The notes under the pieces are model-generated. The model worked only from the letters and a program-made list of their open reading frames with translations. It had not been told where the DNA came from and did no database searches. Made by a program: the position numbers and the translations under genes. A stretch of DNA of 13,892 nt from Alphaproteobacteria bacterium UBA3002. GTDB taxonomy: Bacteria > Pseudomonadota > Alphaproteobacteria > Rickettsiales > UBA3002. Shown piece by piece: positions 7,847-13,892 of the stretch. Location of the stretch: NCBI GenBank assembly GCA_002346425.1, contig DDZS01000040.1, positions 1 to 13,892 on the forward strand, in the 5' to 3' direction. Numbering within the stretch: position 1 is the first letter of the stretch; each line of letters opens with the position of its first letter.

Positions 7847-10176
7847 GCCGCCGCCTGTGCTTTTTGTTGATAGTCAATGTGTAAGGGTTTCGTCATATCC
7901 AAACGGCACGTATCGCCGTAGATCACCACATCCATCGGCTCACCCTCTAGCAGGGTAAATGAAATCGTGTCCATGGCAATATCCAATTGGAAGCGCCGCT
8001 TGCGATAATGCAGCGTACAGCAATAGCCTTCCCATTTTTTGGGGATTTGCGGGAAGAAATGTAACACGCCCTCATGAATCTGCATGCCAGCAAAACCGAG
8101 CACGATGCTCATCCACGAGCCCGCCATACAGGCGGTATGCAACCCGTATTCCGTATTGTGGTGGATGTTATCCAAATCCATCCGCGCGGTCTCTTCGAAC
8201 AGCGAATAAGCATCACCCATATGGCCGATACGTGCCGATTCTATGCTGTAAATACAGGTCGATAGTGTAGAATCATGTGTGGTAATGGGCGTGTAATATA
8301 ACAGGTTATTGCGGCGCAATTCGTCCGGGAATTCGCCGCCTAACAAGGCCATAGCCAACACCACATCGGCCTGTTTCAATACCTGATAACGATAGATAAC
8401 CAGCGGGTGGAAATGCAGCAATAACGGATATTTGTCTTCTGGCACATTGGCGAAATCCCAGCGCGGTTTATGCATGAAGCCATCATCCTGCGGATTGATA
8501 TTCAACTCCGAATCATAAGGTAGATACATTAACTCCGCGGCTTTTGCCCAACGCGCGATTTCCTCATCGCGTAAATCAATACGCTTGGCGAGCTGCGCAT
8601 AAATCCCAGAGAATTCTTTCTTCAGATGGTCCGCCACCGCTACGGCAAAACGTAAATGCATGCGCGCCATGGCATTGGTGTAAAAATTATTATCCGCCAT
8701 CGCCGAATATTCGTCCGGGCCGGTGACTTCATTGATGCAATACATGCCATCTTTAGTTTTCGAGAAATGCCCGATATCTGCCCAGATACGCGCCGTTTCA
8801 AAGAGCATTTCCGCGCCATATTCGCACATGAATTGCCAATCACCCGTCGCATCGAGATATTGGTAGGTGGCGTAAGCGATGGCGGCATTGATGTGATATT
8901 GCGCTGTACTTGCTGGGAAGAAGGCTGAGCATTCTTCACCCCCGATGGTGCGCCACGCGTAAAGCGCGCCATGCGGATGCGACATAATGCGCGCACGTTC
9001 CCGCGAGACATCCAATAGTTGATAGCGGAATTTGAGCAAGCTCCGCGCCACTTCGGGGTTGGTATAGACGAAAAATGGAATGATATAAATTTCCATATCC
9101 CAGAAATAATGCCCATCATATCCCGGACCGCTTAGGCCCTTGGCACCAACCGCGCGACGACCATCCTGACCGGTGGATTGCAGTACTTGATACAGGTTAA
9201 AGCGAATGCCTTGCTGCAAGGCATCGTCGCCTTTGATCTGGACATCCGAATGCTTCCAGAAGTTTTCCAGATAGGTTGCTTGTTCTTCCACCAGCGCCGC
9301 AAAATCCGGTGCATCGCCTAACGTGTGATTTAGTTGCAGCGTGATCGCTTCTTCCTCACCCAGCAATCCGTCATGATAGGCGACCATTTTTTCAATATGC
9401 AGCGATTCGCCAGCGGCGACTTTTTGGCTGATCGTGTGATAAAGCAACGATTCACTGCGCGCGGGGTTAACCGAGATAGTGGTGCGATGGCGACAGGCGC
9501 TGGCAATCAAGCGGTCGCTATCATTGATCTGATGCAGCATGCTGATTTGTTCTTCACGCTCTTCATACGCGATTTCGGTCAGGCTTTCCGAAATGGATAG
9601 ATGCCCGGCGCGGGGATCGTAATCCTGTGTGTCGGGGACGGCATTATACGCGGCGTCGAAACCTGAACATAAACAGATGTTACAATCAAAATCAGGCGTA
9701 ACGGTATAATCAATCGCCATTAAATGCTGGCGAATCAGAGACACCAGCCGCGTGACTTTAACTGTGATGGTGCCTTTTTCGCCGACCCGATAGGTCGTTG
9801 TCCGATTCGTAATGCCGCTATGAAAGTCGCTATCTCTGCGATGCGAAATGACATCGCTGGGAGAAGGGGTAAAAAAGCTGCCATCGATCAGAATACGGAT
9901 ATATTTACCATCCGGCACCTGAATCATTTTATGATTATGCGTGGCAAACCCGTAAGCGGCTTCTTCGTAATAAATTGGTTTACGCAGATAAAGCCCATTA
10001 ATATAGGTGCCTTCGCATACGCCATAGCCGCTCAAACCCTCTTCGAACGTGCCGCGCGTGCCGATATAGCCATTGGCCTGACTAAACAAGGTTTCCGATA
10101 ATTTGAGCTTATCCGCTTGCAGCGTTTTCTCGCATAGCTGCCATGGATCCACCGGATAATACATTGATTGTGTCAT
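7843..10176 (-). CDS. Glycoside hydrolase family 65 disaccharide phosphorylase (maltose, trehalose or kojibiose type)
   Basis: Enzymes of this family with beta-PGM partners split an alpha-linked glucose disaccharide with phosphate, by inversion, into glucose and beta-glucose-1-phosphate. The 777-residue length fits. ETLFSQANGYIGTRG (28-42) is the N-terminal family block. GPGYDGHYFWDMEIY (350-364) lines the active site. NEVTGPDEYSAMADNN (482-497) includes Glu489, the likely general acid. TTHDSTLS is the C-terminal phosphate-binding stretch. No signal peptide is seen, so it should be cytoplasmic. The substrate is not certain: the loop GGEECSAFFPASTAQYHIN (412-430) differs from the ECHNEWEITFEEIHRN form I recall from Lactobacillus maltose phosphorylase, so trehalose or kojibiose are real alternatives. 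The start has an AAGGAT site at 10186-10181, and a strong promoter lies just upstream. No disaccharide transporter is encoded nearby. Confidence 0.93.
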   Translation of the reverse strand: MTQSMYYPVDPWQLCEKTLQADKLKLSETLFSQANGYIGTRGTFEEGLSGYGVCEGTYINGLYLRKPIYYEEAAYGFATHNHKMIQVPDGKYIRILIDGSFFTPSPSDVISHRRDSDFHSGITNRTTTYRVGEKGTITVKVTRLVSLIRQHLMAIDYTVTPDFDCNICLCSGFDAAYNAVPDTQDYDPRAGHLSISESLTEIAYEEREEQISMLHQINDSDRLIASACRHRTTISVNPARSESLLYHTISQKVAAGESLHIEKMVAYHDGLLGEEEAITLQLNHTLGDAPDFAALVEEQATYLENFWKHSDVQIKGDDALQQGIRFNLYQVLQSTGQDGRRAVGAKGLSGPGYDGHYFWDMEIYIIPFFVYTNPEVARSLLKFRYQLLDVSRERARIMSHPHGALYAWRTIGGEECSAFFPASTAQYHINAAIAYATYQYLDATGDWQFMCEYGAEMLFETARIWADIGHFSKTKDGMYCINEVTGPDEYSAMADNNFYTNAMARMHLRFAVAVADHLKKEFSGIYAQLAKRIDLRDEEIARWAKAAELMYLPYDSELNINPQDDGFMHKPRWDFANVPEDKYPLLLHFHPLVIYRYQVLKQADVVLAMALLGGEFPDELRRNNLLYYTPITTHDSTLSTCIYSIESARIGHMGDAYSLFEETARMDLDNIHHNTEYGLHTACMAGSWMSIVLGFAGMQIHEGVLHFFPQIPKKWEGYCCTLHYRKRRFQLDIAMDTISFTLLEGEPMDVVIYGDTCRLDMTKPLHIDYQQKAQAAA

Positions 10177-10180
10177 AAAA

Positions 10181-10228
10181 ATCCTTGCCGTTTTCCCGGC
10201 ATTATAGAGAGGGGTTTGAAAAGATCAA
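10181..10228 (-). promoter_or_regulatory. Sigma70-type promoter and ribosome binding site of the phosphorylase-pgmB operon, with inverted repeats over the -35
   Basis: On the minus strand a perfect TATAAT (10206-10201) is preceded after 16 bases by TTGATC (10228-10223, 4/6 match to TTGACA). Transcription would start near 10194, leaving about 18 bases of leader that contain the AAGGAT ribosome site (10186-10181). The -35 is covered by two overlapping inverted repeats. One is TTTGA-N5-TCAAA at 10215-10229; the other is AAGAT-N5-ATCTT at 10221-10235. A third, GCCG-N6-CGGC at 10187-10200, lies between the -10 and the ribosome site. Such placement fits a repressor operator, but no regulator is encoded in the window. 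Confidence 0.6.
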
Positions 10229-10300
10229 AAATCTTCGCCACTCCTTTACACATTTTTTATGCTTTTAATGGCTTAATCTTATTGTGCAATGCGGGATAAA

Positions 10301-10331
10301 TCCGCTTACTTTGCATAACATCGAAGCGGAG
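10301..10331 (+). promoter_or_regulatory. Ribosome binding site of the MscS gene inside a potential hairpin
   Basis: The ribosome site AAGCGGAG (10324-10331) lies five bases before the ATG at 10337 and supports that start. Its first seven bases AAGCGGA pair perfectly with TCCGCTT at 10301-10307 across a 16-base loop, so the leader RNA could partly mask its own ribosome site. The loop is long and the stem short, so chance is possible. No confident -35/-10 pair was found for this gene. Confidence 0.35.
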
Positions 10332-10336
10332 TATCC

Positions 10337-11443
10337 ATGGAATATGTGCAATCCTTTATGACCGAGATCGGCAGTAGCAATGTGCTGACGGTATTAATCA
10401 TGACGTTTGTGGCCAGTTTGGCGGCGTTTTTGATTATGCATAAATTGCACCGCGTTGAACGCAAATCGCTTGGTATGCGTATCTTGAAGCGCTGTATCCG
10501 GCCTGCGACGGTGTTGATATTCTTCGGCGGCTTGCTTATCGCGACACAAATCTATGATGCTGAACATGAGCAGCAATATGAAGCGATCACCGACGGATTG
10601 GCGCATGCCTGTCAGCTGGCCTTAATCGCCTCATTATTCTGGCTTATTATAGGGGCAGCGGACGGGCTACGGCACCACCTACTACGACGCTATGATATGA
10701 CAGTGGCGGATAACCTGGTTGCGCGTAAAATGCATACGCAGGTAAATGTCTTTTATCGCCTTATCTCGGTTTTCCTAATTATTATTGCCGCAGCCACTAT
10801 GCTCCTTACGTTTGATGGGATGGAAAATATAGGTACCAGCCTGTTGGCGTCTGCCGGGTTGACCGGTATCGTCATCGGTTTCGCCGCGCAAAAAACCTTA
10901 GGGTCTATTTTTGCGGGCATTCAGATTGCGATCACCCAGCCGATACGCTTAGAAGATGCGGTCGTAGTGGAAGGCGAATGGGGATGGATTGAGGAAATTA
11001 CCCTGACCTATGTTGTGATTCGCATTTGGGACCTTCGGCGTCTGGTCGTGCCGATTACCTATTTCGTGGAAAAACCTTTCCAAAACTGGACTCGCAGTTC
11101 CGCAGAAATCATCGGTTCGGTAGAGCTCTATCTGGATTATGATGTGCCGCTAGATGCGTTGCGGGCCGAATTCGAACGGTTACTAGATGAAACGCCGTTA
11201 TGGAATAAGCGTGTTCAAGTACTGCAAGTTACGGATACCACAGAGAAAACGCAGAAAATCAGACTGTTGATGACCGCTAAAGACTCGCCGACTACTTGGG
11301 ATTTGCGCTGTTATATTCGCGAGCATCTTATTATCTGGCTGCAACAGCATTATCCGCAAAGCCTTCCCCGTTTTCGGGTCGATACATCGTCATGCAATCT
11401 TCACACAGTCAGTGCGGAAAGCGTGCTAGATTCGGAAGATTAA
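10337..11443 (+). CDS. MscS-family small-conductance mechanosensitive channel
   Basis: This is a predicted inner-membrane channel that opens under membrane tension and releases solutes after osmotic downshock. The 368-residue protein has hydrophobic segments at about 16-36, 57-73, 92-112 and 137-158. These precede the Gly/Ala-rich pore helix and MscS signature, SAGLTGIVIGFAAQ (172-185) followed by GSIFAGIQIAITQPIRLEDAV (189-209). The next block contains VEGEWGWIEEI and VVPITYF, which form the beta domain just below the pore. The C-terminal ~110 residues match the cytoplasmic vestibule. It has one more predicted transmembrane helix than the three of E. coli MscS. It begins a probable operon: the next gene starts 13 bases after its stop. 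An ion-selective or signalling role is possible for divergent family members. Confidence 0.92.
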   Translation: MEYVQSFMTEIGSSNVLTVLIMTFVASLAAFLIMHKLHRVERKSLGMRILKRCIRPATVLIFFGGLLIATQIYDAEHEQQYEAITDGLAHACQLALIASLFWLIIGAADGLRHHLLRRYDMTVADNLVARKMHTQVNVFYRLISVFLIIIAAATMLLTFDGMENIGTSLLASAGLTGIVIGFAAQKTLGSIFAGIQIAITQPIRLEDAVVVEGEWGWIEEITLTYVVIRIWDLRRLVVPITYFVEKPFQNWTRSSAEIIGSVELYLDYDVPLDALRAEFERLLDETPLWNKRVQVLQVTDTTEKTQKIRLLMTAKDSPTTWDLRCYIREHLIIWLQQHYPQSLPRFRVDTSSCNLHTVSAESVLDSED

Positions 11444-11456
11444 ACCGAAAGACGCT

Positions 11457-12920
11457 ATGAAAATAACCCGAATCGAGACCAGCACCGCCTTCGCAATTAG
11501 TCGGCGCGCGGTGATTTATGCTCCGGCCGACGCAACGCCGGGAAGTCTCGCTTTGCTGACCGATTTTTTGCGTGACAAAGGCATTGAAGCTTATCCGGGA
11601 TGGGAAAATGGGCATGTGCTGCGTTTAGCCAATTATGGCAGCGATCATGATTTGCTCGAGCTGCTCACTACAAGTTTCAAAGAATGGCAAAAAGACCACC
11701 CCACAGCAGAGAATGAATTAGTCGAATTTGATGAGCAATTGGCGCTTCGTGAAATTTCCGACAAGGGCCTTGCCCAGACCTTTAATTTAAAAGAGTTTTT
11801 GAAAAACAATTCCACGTCTCTAACCGGATTGCTTTCACTGGCATCCGGTATGGCCGTAATGATGTCGACGCGCGCAAAGCCGGGGGCGCTATTAACTGCA
11901 GCCGATACCCGGCGTGCTGCGTTTAAAAAATTTGCTTCCGCTAATTTTCTGATGGCCGGTGCCGCCTTGGCGGTGTTAGGCCAAAATCAAAGTAATACCC
12001 GCTCTATGGCAGAAATCGTCAATGAGCTGGACGGCCCATTATCGCGCGATGACCGGATGCGATATCTGCAAGATAACCGCGGCATTATGGATAATATGAT
12101 CGCCTATGCGAAGCGGCATCCTTGGCATGTCGCGACCACGTTGAACGCTGTAGGGACGATTTCTCAATTGTCAGCACTCAGCCCGCGTCAGGATATCATG
12201 GAGACGGCAGGAGCATTGGCCGCACTAACCTCTCTAGCCCTTATTGTTGGGGTGTTTCCTGATCGGTCGATCAGTTTTCCGGGCATCAATTCTTATATCG
12301 ATGCGCAGAGCGATGCCGAACTGGATGCCAAAATGCAAGAGTTGGAACCCTTCCGTACCCCATTGGAAGGCACCGCACGCACAATTAATCGTGTGCAAGG
12401 ACACTTAACACGACGCCATATGCAATATGCCGGTGGGGTATCCGCAGTGGCCAATGCGGGAATGACGCTGGCCGGATTGCTGGACAACAAATCCAAATTT
12501 AACAAACGCACGCTGATGATGATGGCACCGCTGAATTTTAGTGCCGATTATTTAACATCTGTGTCCCATACGACCTTCAGCCATGGCTTCGATAATGTCG
12601 TCTCGCATGCGGCGGATTATATCGATCAAAAATATGGCGATGCCGATATGAAAACCATCATGCAAGAAGCCAAAATTGTGGCAAAAGCTCTGTCGATGCA
12701 GACCGAGATTGGTTTTGACGAATTCAAAATCGAAGAAGGCATTCTCGTGCGACTGAAACAATATTACGGACATATTGATTTGCCGACCTATCCAGATATG
12801 GAAATCGACTATGCGAAGCTGATCGCTTCCAGCCCGTTCACCCATGGTAAATACACCGCCTATGTGCATCAGCAGGATTTTCAGCCAGGCCAGCAAACCG
12901 GTGCCGCGGTCGGAAGCTAG
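11457..12920 (+). CDS. Uncharacterised 487-residue protein with three paired hydrophobic helices (paralogue of the 45-1511 product)
   Basis: I do not recognise a named family. Residues 18-70 form an alpha/beta-like start (YAPADATPGSLALLTDF, then a Gly-rich turn and LANYGSDHDLLELL). Three helix pairs follow at about 114-139 with 152-177, 217-241 with 246-269, and 313-341 with 349-371. A charged helical tail begins with SHGFDNVVSHAADYI (375-389). Length, order of segments and several short blocks parallel the product of 45-1511; the tail start parallels NMFDPMFAAATKML there. The gene lies 13 bases after the MscS stop and 32 bases before the cation transporter, so all three are probably co-transcribed. 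The ATG has only a weak purine-rich stretch before it (GAAAGACG). The helices may be membrane-associated but are only moderately hydrophobic, and the function is unknown. Confidence 0.86.
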   Translation: MKITRIETSTAFAISRRAVIYAPADATPGSLALLTDFLRDKGIEAYPGWENGHVLRLANYGSDHDLLELLTTSFKEWQKDHPTAENELVEFDEQLALREISDKGLAQTFNLKEFLKNNSTSLTGLLSLASGMAVMMSTRAKPGALLTAADTRRAAFKKFASANFLMAGAALAVLGQNQSNTRSMAEIVNELDGPLSRDDRMRYLQDNRGIMDNMIAYAKRHPWHVATTLNAVGTISQLSALSPRQDIMETAGALAALTSLALIVGVFPDRSISFPGINSYIDAQSDAELDAKMQELEPFRTPLEGTARTINRVQGHLTRRHMQYAGGVSAVANAGMTLAGLLDNKSKFNKRTLMMMAPLNFSADYLTSVSHTTFSHGFDNVVSHAADYIDQKYGDADMKTIMQEAKIVAKALSMQTEIGFDEFKIEEGILVRLKQYYGHIDLPTYPDMEIDYAKLIASSPFTHGKYTAYVHQQDFQPGQQTGAAVGS

Positions 12921-12952
12921 CTATCTGTTTCTATCCGCAGTATGTTTGAGAG

Positions 12953-13843
12953 ATGGGGCACGGACATGACCACGCAGCAGACCATCTGAACGACCGCAAG
13001 CTGATTGCGGCGATTGCGCTAAACGGCGCGCTGACGCTGGCTCAGATCATTGGAGGCGTGCTATCGGGAAGTTTGGCCCTGATTGCTGACGCCTTGCATA
13101 ATATCAGCGATGCGGCATCACTCGTCATTGCGTTATTTGCCCGCAAAATAGGCCGCAAGCCGCCGGATGCGCTCAAGACCTTTGGTTATAAACGGGCGGA
13201 GATTGTCGCTGCCCTTATCAATGTGACTACCCTGATTTTAATCGGTACCTATTTGCTGTATGAGGCGGTCTGGCGTTTCATTCAGCCCGAACCGGTGACC
13301 GGCTGGCTGATGATCGCCGTGGCAGGGGTGGCGCTAGCGATCGACGTGGTTACCGCACTGCTCACTTACGCGATGAGCAAAGAAAGCGTGAATATGCGCG
13401 CGGCCTTCATTCATAACCTGTCGGATGCGCTCGCCTCTGTCGGCGTCATCATCGCCGGGGTCGGTATTTTACTTTTTGACTGGCTATGGATTGACGCGCT
13501 GATGACCATTCTCATTGCAGGATATGTGTTATGGCATGGCATAACCCTGTTACCCTCGATCATTCATGTGCTAATGGAAGGCGCGCCACCACATCTGGAA
13601 ATGGAGCAGGTAATCTGCGCGATGGAAGAGGTCGAAGGCGTTGTAAATGTCCATCATGTGCATTTGTGGCAATTGGATGAACACCGCAACGCATTAGAAG
13701 CGCATGTGGTAAGTAACGCCAAGCAACTCAGCGAGATCGAATCCATCAAAGCGGATTTGAAAACGCTTCTAACTGACCGATTCGCGATCGCCCACACTAC
13801 GCTGGAATTCGAAGCGGCGGGCGTGAGCGTTTGCACGATATAG
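12953..13843 (+). CDS. Cation diffusion facilitator family transporter, probably zinc efflux (CzcD/ZitB-like)
   Basis: This is a predicted inner-membrane antiporter exporting Zn2+, and perhaps Cd2+ or Co2+, in exchange for protons. The 296-residue protein starts with a His-rich tail (MGHGHDHAADH, 1-11), supporting this ATG. Six membrane helices follow, at about 17-36, 42-62, 84-105, 117-138, 152-173 and 176-196. The metal site in helices 2 and 5 is HNISD (His49, Asp53) and HNLSD (His154, Asp158); this HD/HD set is typical of zinc-preferring members. The cytoplasmic C-terminal domain (about 210-290) has the family's HHVHLWQL block. It ends the probable MscS operon, 32 bases after the previous stop. 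A metal-responsive operator is not evident, and the exact metal cannot be fixed from sequence. Confidence 0.93.
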   Translation: MGHGHDHAADHLNDRKLIAAIALNGALTLAQIIGGVLSGSLALIADALHNISDAASLVIALFARKIGRKPPDALKTFGYKRAEIVAALINVTTLILIGTYLLYEAVWRFIQPEPVTGWLMIAVAGVALAIDVVTALLTYAMSKESVNMRAAFIHNLSDALASVGVIIAGVGILLFDWLWIDALMTILIAGYVLWHGITLLPSIIHVLMEGAPPHLEMEQVICAMEEVEGVVNVHHVHLWQLDEHRNALEAHVVSNAKQLSEIESIKADLKTLLTDRFAIAHTTLEFEAAGVSVCTI

Positions 13844-13892
13844 CCGCAAAACGGCGTTCGATCCACGCGTCAATCGACACACGCCCCGCCCC

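Noticed and set aside
8640..9119. 159-codon second frame within the phosphorylase gene
   Set aside because: It overlaps the conserved GH65 catalytic region on the same strand, and its Arg/Met/Ser-rich translation has no domain signature. It is not evidence of a frameshift, because the main frame is intact.
13843..13877. Possible terminator after the cation transporter (GCCG-CAAAA-CGGC and TCGAT-N10-ATCGA)
   Set aside because: Stems are only 4-5 bases and no T-tract follows; not enough to call a terminator.

Overview
The window is a densely coded stretch of a proteobacterial chromosome with mid-range base composition. Gene families, operon order and short or overlapping gene junctions suggest an alphaproteobacterium. 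The same zwf-pgl-edd-glk-eda order also occurs in some gammaproteobacteria such as Legionella, so the class is an inference. There is no rRNA, tRNA, CRISPR array, insertion sequence or phage gene, and no gene-free stretch longer than about 160 bases.

Layout. (1) 45-1511 (-) is a 488-residue protein I do not recognise, followed by a possible terminator hairpin at the left edge. (2) 1643-7163 (+) is a compact five-gene operon, zwf-pgl-edd-glk-eda: the complete Entner-Doudoroff route from glucose or glucose-6-phosphate to pyruvate and glyceraldehyde-3-phosphate. (3) 10176-7160 (-) is a two-gene operon converging on it: a GH65 inverting disaccharide phosphorylase and beta-phosphoglucomutase. (4) 10337-13843 (+) is a probable operon of an MscS-type channel, a second unrecognised 487-residue protein, and a zinc-type cation diffusion facilitator.

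How the genes work together. The phosphorylase would split an alpha-linked glucose disaccharide with phosphate into glucose and beta-glucose-1-phosphate. The mutase turns the latter into glucose-6-phosphate, and Glk phosphorylates the free glucose. Both halves then enter Zwf-Pgl-Edd-Eda. The converging operons therefore form one disaccharide-to-pyruvate module. No sugar transporter or transcription factor is present in the window.

Most unusual features. The two unrecognised proteins, at 45-1511 and 11457-12920, look like distant paralogues that bracket the sugar module. Both appear to share an N-terminal alpha/beta-like segment and three successive pairs of hydrophobic helices. Upstream of the first is an 18-base direct repeat close to the PhoB (Pho box) consensus, placed 10 bases before a plausible -10 element. 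The phosphorylase operon has a strong sigma70-type promoter with inverted repeats over its -35. All paralogy, promoter and operator calls come from reading by eye.
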